Positions 11,024 to 21,560 of a stretch of 64,000 bases of DNA are shown piece after piece (within the stretch, counting starts at the first letter, position 1; each line of letters opens with the position of its first letter). The DNA is taken from NCBI RefSeq assembly GCF_963966145.1, contig NC_091052.1:19592001-19656000 (forward strand). The letters are read 5' to 3'. Source of the DNA: Tenebrio molitor (lineage: Eukaryota; Arthropoda; Insecta; Coleoptera; Tenebrionidae). The notes under the pieces were generated by a model. That model made no database searches and had not been told where the DNA came from. It saw nothing but the letters and a program-made list of their open reading frames with translations. The position numbers and the translations under genes were made by a program.

Positions 11024-12223
11024 TATATATATTATATAATGTTAACGACATTGACGTAATAATGTGCGGAGTAAATTAGACAACAATTTATTCATTATTT
11101 TTATACGTACATATTTTTATAAAAACCTAATATTTAATTCCAAAAATTAGTTTTCATAAAAAAAAAGCAAAAATTAATTCGCTCTGTACGGTCATAGTTT
11201 ATATTAGAATTTCTGAAGAAATTCGAATAATACCGGGACAGGGTATTATCTGTAAAGTCATAAAATTTCCTGGTTGAAAACTGATCGGCGGCCCAAACTA
11301 ACCCCCGGATTTGTCCCGTTCCTAAACAGGTAGGTAGTTTTGAAATCGAAGAAAAGATGTGCCTCTACTGCCTCTGGTGGCAAAAGCGATGAACTAAAAC
11401 CGTTTTTATTCGCAAATTTATAAATGAATAACTTCCACAACTTCTGTTTTTTTTTAATTATTATTTAATGTAGTAGGTAAAGGTAAATATATTGTATAGA
11501 ATTACAAAATATTCTAACGAAATGTTCGCCTGGAAGACGAAACATTTAACTTTTACATTAAGCTCAATATAAAAAAAAACAAATGTTTCATCCACAATTT
11601 CACAACGCAGCGGACTCAGTAAACTTATTTAGATTCATTCTACAAAATCTGGAAGCATAATATTGAAATTTAGGTAATAAAAAATCGAATTAAAGCCGCG
11701 CACTTTAGGTTTTTATCATATCATCAGACAATATTTTTCTCTTATAAAAAAAGTATAACGCTGCGGTCTGGAGAATTAAAAAACCTTTAATTTGATGTAT
11801 GATACTTGACGAATGATTGCGTATTAACTGAGTTCTTTGCAATTAATGAAATACACTCTAGTCAACGCTGGTATCGGTCACCCTTAATGTACGCAAGGAG
11901 ACAATGGCGGGTACTAGAATTTACGATTAAACTAATTAAAATTTTATCTGGATTTAGAAAGATTTTTCGAAAAAATGGTAAATAGAAAAGTAAGTTGTTT
12001 TGATGAGTTCTATCACCGTTTAAATTTTCTTAACGCATTTCAATAACATACTGTATTTGTGGCTTGTTTCTTATAAATTGCACGTTGAATTTCATGGTAA
12101 GAAAATAATAAATGAGTTTGTATAAAACCTGTAAAAATGTTATCAACTATATATACCTACTTAACATATCTAATGCAGTTTAATGCTAAAAACCATTTTT
12201 CTGGATCCACCGGTTCTGTTTAA

Positions 12224-14140
12224 CTTAAAATAAATAAAAGGTGAAAAAAGAATCATGTAATTTTTTCATTAGCAAATTTTATTAGTTTCTTAAAATTGGC
12301 TTTTATCAACATCCCCAAACAAAATAAATTTTGAAAAATTACAAAGAAAAAGGTAAAAAATACTCGTTAAAAACGCTTTTCCGGGAACAAGCTCAATAAC
12401 TTATTTTAATGTTATACAAAGTGATCAAAATAAATTTTATATTTAAGCGCTCGAAAATCGCGCCTTTGTGTATCTCCATAGTGTAACGGTCCAAATAGGT
12501 TTGATAAATTAAGAATTTTAATTTTAAAATAATTTCAACGAAATGTTTTAAATACCGTTCATTTGCGACGGAAATGCTAGTCAGTTGTAAATTTTATGGT
12601 TGCTTTGTCCACAAGAGTGGTACCACACTCCTCAAGTGAAATCTGCCAACCTTTCTTTGAAAATGCAGGTACGCGTCTGGGGCAAACCATAGCCCAAGGA
12701 GAACAAGTGTTCAGGGGAAAGGAAGCCTTGCAATAAATTACATGTTCGAGAATTTGGGTGGTCCAGTTAAAATCAGGGGGTAATTGAATTAATGAATTTG
12801 ATGTAAGTAGGTTTCAAATTGAGAGAACCACCAAATCAATGTTCATTAGGTTAATTTACCATTCTCAAATTTGTGGCATATTTGTAATTAAAGGGCGAGA
12901 ATTGCAAATTATACTATTTTCAAACTAGGAAGTCTGGTCAGTTGTTAAAATGTCAAAACACCAAAAGGACTAATCAGGGTGCAGGGTGGAGATTGGTTCG
13001 GTTTTCCGTAAGAATAGTGGTAAACGAAAGTCAACCTTACAGCCACTAGTTGTAAAATCTACAATTCAATACGGTCGATCCTTATGGCAAAAGTGGTCAT
13101 GAATATCTCAGAAGTTTAAAAGACAGAAGTTCCAAAACAAAAATGTTTTTTTTTAATCTAACAGCAGTATTTGTTACGAGTATTTGTGATATGTAGTACA
13201 AAAATATTAGGTATATCATATCAACAACACATAACTTCCTACAATATTTACAATGAGATGCGACCATACTTGTTGTACCTGTACTACCGAAAAAGGCAGA
13301 TTAACTTAATCTTTTCCAAACCCTTTAAGAAAAGGTAAATTTCTTTTCAAGACAGTAGGCTTTCAAATCAACTTAAACTTTTCCTAATTATTCAATTTTA
13401 AGAAAAGATAAATTTATGGTCATAACTCATAACGGTGAAAGTGTAAAGTCCATTTGTTATATCGTTGGAAGAAGAAGACTCCGACGAGTATTATTCGGAC
13501 TCCGAAGATGAAAATTAATTTCATTAATTTTTATAAAATTCAAATAAAACCTATATTAAACTTACTTTAAATTTTAATTTTTAAACTTCAACATGATCTA
13601 CTGTTGGGTGCCGCTGAAATAACTCGGGGCGCTTTCTAATGTACCTGGCTTCAACCCCACCCACGATGCCCAAACTTCAACTGCAGTCCCTCCGTAAGAT
13701 CCCTAGCAACTAAAAGTGGACTCTATTGTTAAAAATATAAGGTATACAATGTTTTCAAAATTCAGCTTATGGGAATTTGCCCCTCCTTGATGGCTTTACA
13801 ATATATCGAACTTCCTTGGTTGAAAATACTATAGAAACAGAGCGCTTTATCGTGAAAAATAACTAGAATCGTTTGCACTTTTAGTGTAGTGTAGTAACAA
13901 GGCAAGGAGTCGGTAGAAAGCACAGAGGACCGGGTAACGGTAAAGCCAGATAGTCGTAGAAATCAGAGGTGTGAGAGAGAGAGAATGAAATTTAGGAAGT
14001 AATTATTAATTAGAACGGTTTTGGGAAATCAAACCAATGTAGAACAATTTTTAGAAGTATCAGCTCAACGGAATTTAGTTGCATGATATGACACTTACGT
14101 AACAGCGTTTCAAGCCCAATTTAGGTTTCAAAATAATGTT
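12224..14140. other. No supported gene
   Basis: I see no convincing coding region, RNA gene or bounded repeat here. A short acidic open stretch near 13463-13519 (EEEDSDEYYSDSEDEN and stop) looks like the tail of a coding exon, but no upstream partner or splice site could be tied to it, so it is not called. Confidence 0.5.
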
Positions 14141-14144
14141 AATT

Positions 14145-14345
14145 TGTTCATTTTTATTCTGTTTGTTTCATTTTAATCCTGTTGTTTCATTTTAATTCTG
14201 TTTAATTCTTGGTGCTGATTTTATTATTGTATAGAGTGGGCAATTCAGTGTTCCTGTTTAATTCTGTTTGGTCCATTTTTAATTGTGTTTGTTTCTTGAT
14301 GTTGAGGGTTATTATTGTATAGAGTCAGTAAGTTAGTGTTCTTTT
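14145..14345. repeat. Degenerate tandem duplication, about 110 bp unit
   Basis: Two diverged copies share TTATTATTGTATAGAGT and a run of CTGTTT/CATTTTAAT motifs. Noncoding. Confidence 0.65.
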
Positions 14346-14378
14346 TCAGAGTTCTAATTCAACAACAAATTTTGGTGC

Positions 14379-14508
14379 GATTCTGTTTTAAAATTTACCA
14401 ATATTGCTATAAAACAATGTTGTAGTTGCTATGATATGAAGCTGTTGATTGGTTGCATCTATTCAAAATCAACAATATTGCTACATTTTGAAACAGAATC
14501 ACACTAAA
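14379..14508. repeat. Hairpin MITE-like repeat
   Basis: The ends GTGCGATTCTGTTTTAAAAT and its partner TTTTGAAACAGAATCACAC pair, and CAATATTGCTA recurs in both halves. About 130 bp, noncoding. Confidence 0.65.
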
Positions 14509-14509
14509 T

Positions 14510-15690
14510 ATGTACATGGATGGCCAATAGGTAATTAAGCAGGGGTTTGGAGGTTATTACATAATTATCAACTTGCTATTTCGTAGCAATAGGTACCCGT
14601 AATGACGAAGTTCATCCTGAATGTCAATTAACTACCAGGTAAATGGTGGAGATGGATTTTATTAACCATCAAGCAATTATGTGGCGTGTACAAATTATGA
14701 TATCAATCACGAATACATTTATATAATTGGGCTGTTCAAAAATTCTCCACAGAATAAAACGCCTTCTTTAGAAGTCATTTAATTATTATGATTTTTTAAA
14801 TTTTAACGTTACAGTGGTCGAATTCGTTGTTTTCCATAAAGTTGTCTAAGTTGATGTGAAATTAATCGGTACCTTTTGTAGATATGCATTGATCTAATCT
14901 TAACAAAAACGTGTTGCTTGGTGTTAGTGGATACTAATGAAATGACGATTGGGATTTTTTGTTATTGATTTTCATTTTGTAAATGTTAAACTGTATGGTT
15001 GCTTCACTCAGAGTTTCCACAATCATTAAAGAATATCGAAAACTCGATATCCGGATAAAATATATCGAGCATTTAATGAAAAATCATTTAGAGAAAAAAA
15101 AACAATACAAAAAGTTTTCGACTGTTTGTAGTGACACAACTTAAATTTTAAATCAAATCCCCGGTACCGCCACAATAGCGCGCCAAAAACAAAAGTACTA
15201 CCGGATAGGCTAGGAACTGAGAAACGAGGTTGGCAAGCCCGGAGAGAGCGGAAGAGAATCGGGGGTGAAGCGGTCCTCGCCCGCGTGGGTAGTAAGAGTT
15301 GTTAGTTATTGTTGGAGTTTTCTAAAAGAAGCGACAGTGTTGAAAGCGATCCATTTTTTTGAAAGCGTGAGTTGAACGAGAAATCAATCCCGCTACCGTC
15401 CCGTGTAGATATTTTGTGCCCCCTTGGAGAATTAAAATTTCAAATCATTTGTTCGCCGGAGTCAAAGTTATTATAAGCATTTTTCAATAAAAGGTATTTT
15501 GCGCCTCACATGTGTGTTTTATTTTGCGGTACTCTTCCAACTGGAACCCTCATTGTTTGCATGACGAATCTTTTCCGCCAAAAGAAAAACATAACCTAGG
15601 ACCATCACCACCACACTTGTATCAGTTTTGCACAGGTTCGAATATTTGGCGGAAAGAAGTAGGTAATGTATTAGATCATTACATGTTTTC
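14510..15690. other. No supported gene; GC-richer patch near 15160-15540
   Basis: No coding sequence is recognised. The stretch from about 15160 is distinctly richer in G and C than its surroundings and contains AATAAAAGG followed by a T-rich tail, which is the look of a solo LTR. I found neither a partner LTR nor clear TG...CA ends, so this remains a suggestion. Confidence 0.3.
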
Positions 15691-15698
15691 AATAGTAA

Positions 15699-15870
15699 TA
15701 CAACGAGTGGGTACGAAATTGCAGGAAATTTTCGATCTCAGATACGAGTATTTGTTTCGGCGACAATTTTCACAAGTGAGCGAAGCGAACAAGTGAAAAT
15801 TGTCTTAAGAAACAAATACGAGTGGTCTGAGGAGAAAATTTCCTGCAATTTCGTACGCACGAGTTTGTAT
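15699..15870. repeat. Imperfect hairpin sharing arms with 38071-38187
   Basis: The arms start ACAACGAGTGGGTACGAAAT and pair with ATTTCGTACGCACGAG. Inside, TTTCCTGCAATTT and CAAATACGAGT arms nest around GAGCGAAGCGAAC. The outer arm is shared with the hairpin at 38071-38187, while the inner loops differ. Confidence 0.8.
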
Positions 15871-16329
15871 TCGGCATGACAATTCACCGAGCGAAGATTG
15901 AAAAATTCAATAAAATAGAAAATAAAATATCCTAGTGGAAACATTTTGTTGGACATTTTTGGTGGCAATTTTCACTAGTGAAAATTTCCAGCGGCAATTC
16001 TCACTAGTGAAAATTTCCGCGGCAATTTTTTTAAAACAAACGTGATTGGTCCGTACTGATCAATTTCGTAAATCTGATTGGTCGAGAGAATGCGAGTTGA
16101 ATTGTCAGTCAAATTTCACATGTAATAAATATTTTATCAGATGTCATTTTATCAGATGTAATTGATGTCAGATACGTGTTCATTTTTGTGAAAAATGTTA
16201 AATGTTTTAAAAATATGTACTACAAATTTGCGTTTTGATAAATATGTGTATAGACTCCAGCCGTTTAGTGAGGATACATTCGGTGGGGATGCGCAACAAC
16301 GCTATTTTATTCGACCAGTCCATTATTAG

Positions 16330-18974
16330 TAGGGCCCGGATTTTAGGCAATTAAAAAGTCGGAAATAGGTGCCTAAAATAGTCCCTTAAACTACTGCAAA
16401 TAGTCCCTTAAAAACTGAAAATAAGCCATACTAGGTCCTTAAAGTTGTGGTTAATTAAATTAAAAAATGTGTTTTTAAAGTTTTAAGTAGGTACACACAA
16501 CAAGATATTTACTAATTATTTTTTATTAATTAATATACAATACTACAAGTTTGTTAGTTATTTACATTGTTACGTATTTACATTGCATACAAGATATTGC
16601 TCTAAATTTTCTACTTTAAAACATTGTCGGTTATCCACCAAAATGGACTTATATTTTGAAAAACTTCTTTCTACCTCGCAAGAGGTAATGGGCGCAAATT
16701 TGTAATAAATTTCTTCCATTTTGGTGTCATGTTCCGGCACATCTTCACCTCTAAAAATTCTTGCCAATTCTAGAAGAAATTTGTATCCAGGATTTTTTTC
16801 AGTAACATCTTCAAGTTTTTTTAATGCTACTGCTGCTACAGGGCCTGGAGATTTTTTTAGGGAGGTAAATACGTTTTCAACAATTTTGATTGAATCGGTT
16901 AAAGGTAACCCATTTTTTTCCAATTGAGTAATACTTTCGCAGATTATTTTAAAATTACTGCGAACATAAATTAATTGGTTTTTTATTCCGGGTTTCTTCA
17001 TTATAGACTGTGCTTTTTGAATAGCAACAGCAGAACTTCCATCAAAGGACATGACAACCTGTGAGTAGTTAAAAACAGTTTAACAATCAATTAATTTGCT
17101 TATCTTTTATATACTTACTTCTTTAATGGAATCAAAGTGTTCGCTGTAAAACATAGCAGCCTGAAGCCATGTTCCCCATCGTGTTAAAATTGGCTGTGGA
17201 GGCAGTGGCATTTCTTTTAGTTTTTCTTTGTACATTTCAACTCTCAAAGGTGCCTTAACGAAAATTTTTTTCACGTTCGAAATTAAATTATCCACATCTT
17301 CATATTGATAGCGAATTTTTTCAGCCACTAGATTTAAAGCATGCGCTAAGCATGTGACATGCACAATTTTTGGATAAAACACCTTAAGGTGTCTACCAGA
17401 TTTTATCATATATGGTGCTCCATCCGTTACAAACAAAAGAAACTTTTCAGCAACAACTCTGGTACTCCACAAGATTTCTACGCATAGAAATTTTAAATCA
17501 AAATAAATTTAAAAAAGTGAAAAACCCTTACCTAAAGATTGATTTACGAATCTAGCTATTGTCTCATGATTTGTTCTTTCTAATTGTTTAGACGCCAAAA
17601 GATAAGATTTTCCAGGTTCATCTTCTGAAAGTTTCCCAACCAGACAATTCGCCACATATCGCCCAAGTGCATCTGTTGTTTCGTCAACTGAAACCCATAT
17701 GTTAAAAGGATCCAGCTCATTCCGAATGCGGTCAATAGTCTAAAAGTGAAAATAATTTTAAATTAAATATTAAAAGATAGTATGTTCATACATCTTTGTA
17801 GCATTTTGGTAAATAATTTTTCCGTAAAGTAGACTCATCCGGAATTTTTCTACCACAATATTTTGTCAGAAAATTCTGAAACGCAGGATTTTGTAGTTTG
17901 TGCCATGGTATATTGGCAGCTAAAAAGACGTTACAAAGTTCCATATTGAATGTACTATTTGCCGATTCCTCCAAGTTCTGTGTCAGCAACGTTTGCCGAA
18001 GCGGTGTCATAATGTTCTCTTTATGGATGGCCGTTTGCTCATGCTGTTGCAAGTGACATTTTTTTTCGCATATAAACTACAAAAAATAAAATTTTCAAAT
18101 AAGTAAAAAACATTTCTCGGGTTGATTTTATTTCATATAAATCTTTCTTGCTTGTCCACTGTAATATTTTTTCGCGTAAACTAATTTTTTGTTTCGGCAT
18201 TATGTTCACTTTAAACAGGTTCACAAGAAACACGACCACTGCACGGAGATAAAGTAAACGAGAAATGACAAATTTGTAATGCTTATATTTACGTCTCCCA
18301 CCAAATTTCAGAGGAGATGGTTAATTTTATATTTCTTAAATTTTTAGAAAATGACACCCTTAAGGTTTCTCTTATTGTTTCACTTCGGGATTTTAATTTT
18401 CGTTTTTATGGCAAGGACCATTTTATAAACGTTAAAGCTTCTAACAATACCTAAGTATCAGAAAACATTAGACCGCGTATACCTGCACCCCTTCGAACAG
18501 AGGCAAACAGATAAACTCTGTAATTTATGCCAGTCCAGTCTAATGGTTTGTGGTACTTAGGTATTGTCGGAGTATTTACCGCTGACATCATGGTCCCAAC
18601 CGTAAAAGCGAAAAAGTAATTCCTGTATTGTACTGCACTTTGTACATTTCAGTAATTACATCTCCTTAAATTTTAAAATCATAAAGCATTGTAAATTTTA
18701 TTGAGGTACCACTTTTACATTTTCAATACCGTAAACTTCCCAGAATTCGAAAATTGGGAAAAAACCGCAAAAATGAAATTGATTTTTGGTCATTTTAGGC
18801 ATGTTCAGGCAGTTAAAAGGTAAAATAGGTATTTAAAGGGCATTTTAGGCCGAATAGGCAGAATCAAATATGGCTCTAATTACTCTAATTAAGCCAGAAA
18901 TCATTTATAGACAAGTTTCATACATGTGCCTTAAAAAATAAAAATAGTCCATTTTGCCTAAAATCCGGGCCCTA
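16330..18974 (-). mobile_element. hAT transposon with perfect 8 bp duplication
   Basis: The element begins TAGGGCCCGGATTTTAGGCA and ends with the exact reverse complement of those 20 bases. It is flanked by ATTATTAG at 16322-16329 and 18975-18982, the 8 bp target duplication typical of hAT elements. It carries a spliced transposase gene on the minus strand. Identical duplications and TIRs and an undamaged reading frame over most of the gene point to a recent insertion. Confidence 0.93.
16570..18200 (-). CDS. hAT transposase, multi-exon, mostly intact
   Basis: Exons 18076-17792, 17739-17532, 17477-17119 and 17058-16570 each have GT/AG borders and join in frame with no stop: 447 codons including the terminal one. 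Order of landmarks: a zinc-finger-like C-x3-C...H-x5-H (ICEKKCHLQQHEQTAIHKEN); the first-aspartate region VSVDETTDALGRYVA; FVTDGAPYM; the insertion-domain stretch HVTCLAHALNLVAEKIR; TRWGTWLQAA; and the C-terminal dimerisation motif CEVERSFSKYKSIL with its catalytic glutamate. A likely first exon starts at the ATG at 18200 (MPKQKISLREKILQW), but I could not join it to exon 2 in frame with a canonical donor, so the N-terminus is unresolved. The product would act in the nucleus on the element's own ends. A domesticated role is possible but the flanking TIRs and duplication argue for a mobile element. Confidence 0.85.
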
Positions 18975-19087
18975 ATTATTAGGAAATAAGGGTGGTTGGA
19001 GTTTGCCAGCAAAATATCGGTAGATGTCACCACCTCGCGCATTATAGGAAACTGTAATAGTATTACAGAAATTACAGAAGGAAAAAT

Positions 19088-19390
19088 TTATTCGAATTGT
19101 CAAAATTTAAATGTCTAGCTGTTTCTAGCGAACACAAATTGATTTTGCATTGATTGTGATTGAAGTTCTTAGTGTATTTGTTATTTTGATAGTCAATGAC
19201 TGATTAACGGTAGATATTTATTCGAGTTTCGAACCCTTCCTATGTCTAGCTCTTTCTCGCGAACACAAATTAATATCACAAAATGATTTGCACCGATTAT
19301 GATTGAAGTTCTTATTGTAGTTACGTTATTTTAGCAATCAATGACGAATTGACGATTGACATTTATTCTAGTTGAGAACCTTTCGTAGGT
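19088..19390. repeat. Tandem repeat, 131 bp period
   Basis: Two full diverged copies and the start of a third, marked by ATTTATTCGA / ATGTCTAGCT / GATTGAAGTTCTTA blocks repeated at a 131 bp offset. Noncoding, inside the 16253-19669 element. Confidence 0.75.
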
Positions 19391-19671
19391 ATTACAATTT
19401 GCATTCATTCGCGATCCAAGTGCCATTTCACATCGAATGGCACGACTTGTTATTATCGGCGCAGACGACGATTATTTATATCACCCGTTTTTAAATCAAC
19501 AGCAACGAATACAATACTTAATTGTGCATCAAACTTAGTATAAATTGCTTAACTACATGTTTTTATATAAACCACTTCTATGGGACGCACTGGTTTTTCT
19601 ACGGCACTGCAATATTTGGACCGCGCAGGTTTCCCCCACCTAATGTATCCTCACTAAACGGCTGGAGTCTA

Positions 19672-19840
19672 CAGAGTTTTTCACGAGTGACAAGAGCCCG
19701 ACGGAATTGAAAATGCAACCCGTAATACATCTGCAAAGCAAATCTGGACATTTTCCGTTTTCACATCCAGGTTTGCTTTGCAAATGTATTGTGGGTTGCA
19801 TTTTCAATTCCGTCGAGCTCATTATCACTCGTGAAATAAC
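19672..19840. repeat. Imperfect hairpin
   Basis: The outer arms TTTTTCACGAGTGA and TCACTCGTGAAA pair, then CGACGGAATTGAAAATGCAA pairs with the equivalent inner arm, then TTTGCAAAGCAAA with TTTGCTTTGCAAA. It abuts the right end of the 16253-19669 element and lies 150 bp upstream of the receptor gene. Confidence 0.8.
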
Positions 19841-19989
19841 CTGTAATAAATTGAATGATTAAGAAATTATACTCACTCGTTTAATTAATCCTAACCATCC
19901 CTTTACATTTAAGTAAATAGTTAGTTTCATTAAGGTGAATCATTTATCATTACCTTAATACAGAACAAGACGTGACACAATATACACGC

Positions 19990-21234
19990 ATGTATTCGAG
20001 AGATCTCTGTGAGCTATTAAATTGTGTTTTCCATGTTTGGACGTATGCAGGTTTACCTGTCTATACCATCAACAAAGATAAACAATTTACATATGTACAT
20101 TGTAAAACACTATTTTTTAGCACATTTGGAATAATTATGAATATGTGGTGCTTTTTTAAATTCGTTAGATTTGAAAACACTTTTTACTATTTCACAATGT
20201 TTTTTCAAATTATTCCCATTTATTCTCAAAATATCAGTGTGGTATACAATTCATACATGAAGAAATATGAAATAGCATCAGTGATCAATGAAATTTTAGA
20301 AAATCAGCAACTAATTTTTGAAATAACTGAAAAAAAAATTGCAATTTCAAAAGTACACATTTTATTTCTAAAATTTATCGTTGTCAATGTGATTATCGAA
20401 ATTATTGTGTTTGTGCAGGATTTTATGCTAATATTGCAATTCACACCAGGAGAATTTACATACACTCTATGCTTTTATGCTGCTCGTTTCTTTAATTTAA
20501 GTATTTTGTTATTATACTTTTTAATTTTGTTGATGTTAACAGAACTATACGAGCAGAGTGTAATTATTAATACAACGCTAAAAACCTACTTCCAAATGTA
20601 TTTGTCACTACGTAGTTTGTCTTTACGCGTAATTAAAACTTTTGAAAATTTTATATTATTCAAAATTTTCAATGATTTTGTTCTAATTGCAACTTCTTTA
20701 CACTACCTATTTTATATTCCTGTATCCGACTCGCCATATTTCACATTATATGTGGTTTTTGTTCTGCTCTGGATTCTGATAACGTTATTTTTTGACTTCC
20801 TGATGTTTTACTATTTCGAAAAAATACAGCAACAGGTAAAATAAGAAAACTATTGGTACACATGTAACAGTATCCGCTTTTAGAAATTTTTGATGATGGA
20901 TTTGACTGATCAATCGTCCAAAAAAACCATTTTCAACAAACACGTAAGATTATTATATTCAATATGTAGAAACATTTGAAATATAATTGCCAATAAAATT
21001 TTAGGAAACATTGAAATATTTATTACTAGAAAGACAGTCTTCAAAGTTTTATATTTGTGGTTTGTTTCCCATAGATTGCACGCTGAGTTTTAAGGTAGGC
21101 AAAATATATTATATTAAGTACAAAATATTTAACAAAACTTTCTTACTTAGATGGTAGTTAGCATCGTTGGTTACTTAGTTTATTTGATACAATTTAGTGG
21201 CAAGGCAAATCCTCTCGAAAAGGAATTTCATTGA
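19990..21234 (+). CDS. Gustatory receptor, four exons
   Basis: Exons are 19990-20835, 20884-20943, 21005-21094 and 21151-21234, all phase 0 with GT/AG borders, giving 359 residues, a usual length for insect gustatory receptors. These are seven-pass membrane proteins with an intracellular N-terminus that form ligand-gated cation channels in taste neurons. Visible are several hydrophobic segments in exon 1 (for example LFFSTFGIIMNMWCFF, FIVVNVIIEIIVFVQDFMLI and LYVVFVLLWILITLFF), the EKI segment before intron 1, CGLFPIDCTLSF in exon 3, and GYLVYLIQF in exon 4, the TYhhhhhQF family signature with G for T. I start at the ATG at 19990, the first methionine in the open frame. The last 11 codons (GKANPLEKEFH) and the stop lie in antisense LINE sequence, so the native C-terminus has been replaced. 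Expression is not shown by the sequence. Confidence 0.88.
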
Positions 21235-21365
21235 TTTTGAATCGCCTGATTCCGCAATAAGTCGATTTCCGATGACTTCTTTGCACCTAGGGCCTAACGC
21301 CTCAAATGCTAAGCCTTTAAATATCTACGAGTATGTAATTTGACGAAATGGTTGAACTGTGAAAC

Positions 21366-21560
21366 AACATTTGAAGCAATTGTTAACAGAAAATGCGTTC
21401 TATTTTTTCTTTTGAAAAGTTTTTTTCATTCACCAAGTCCTTATAGACTTTTTCTCGTTACACTTGTATCTCTTTAAAAATTATGGTTGTTTTTTCTTTG
21501 GGTTATGTATAAAATTGTACCTACGACTTCTAACAGGCAAATAAATTATTATTATTATTA
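21366..21560 (+). mobile_element. 3' tail of a 5'-truncated non-LTR element or SINE
   Basis: About 195 bp not present in the sister LINE copy. It ends in GGCAAATAAATTATTATTATT followed directly by resumed LINE sequence. A short microsatellite tail of ATT units is typical of 3' ends of several insect non-LTR families. No target duplication was confirmed. Confidence 0.5.

Larger units (their letters stand above)
8301..12053. mobile_element. Mariner-type element with 100 bp TIRs, inserted in receptor exon 3
   Basis: Inverted ends of about 95 bp begin CAGYGTGTTATTGAAATGCG and are flanked by TA at 8299-8300 and 12054-12055. Removing the insert and one TA restores the reading frame of the receptor exon, which confirms the boundaries. 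The interior carries a deleted transposase (8625-9080) and a second inserted element (10274-11023). No other coding region is apparent in this 3.75 kb. Confidence 0.88.
7760..12223 (+). pseudogene. Gustatory receptor pseudogene, split by a mariner-type element
   Basis: This is a decayed paralogue of the receptor at 19990-21234. The 3' end of exon 1 (about 7760-8086) aligns with that gene's coding sequence and ends in DFVMFYSFEKIIEQ before a GTAAGA donor. Exon 2 is 8134-8193 (20 codons, same length as the paralogue). Exon 3 begins at 8252, is broken after codon FY by the insertion at 8301-12053, resumes at 12056 and ends at 12096 before GTAAG. Exon 4 (from 12137) encodes TYLTYLMQF, the TYhhhhhQF signature of insect gustatory receptors, and stops at 12223. 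Disabling lesions are a TAG at 7888-7890, the 3.75 kb insertion, and loss of the AG acceptor before exon 4. The 5' part of exon 1 was not found. Exon sizes and phases match the paralogue, so the two arose by duplication. Confidence 0.85.
16253..19669. mobile_element. TA-flanked element, GACTCCAGCCGTTTAGTGAG termini
   Basis: About 35 bp inverted ends, GACTCCAGCCGTTTAGTGAG on the left and its reverse complement at 19635-19669, are flanked by TA. Without the hAT insertion at 16330-18974 it would be about 770 bp. The rest of its interior holds the 131 bp tandem repeat at 19088-19390 and no transposase, so it is a nonautonomous element. Confidence 0.75.

Noticed and set aside
13440..13519. Acidic C-terminal coding exon
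   Set aside because: A short Asp/Glu/Ser-rich run with a stop is present, but no splice acceptor or upstream exon could be linked to it.
15512..15968. Open frames of 94 and 76 codons near the hairpin
   Set aside because: They run through the arms of the hairpin at 15699-15870, and opposite strands give similar frames because of the palindrome.
19972..19989. Upstream start of the receptor at 19972
   Set aside because: The open frame extends to a GTG at 19972, but a eukaryotic start should be the ATG at 19990.
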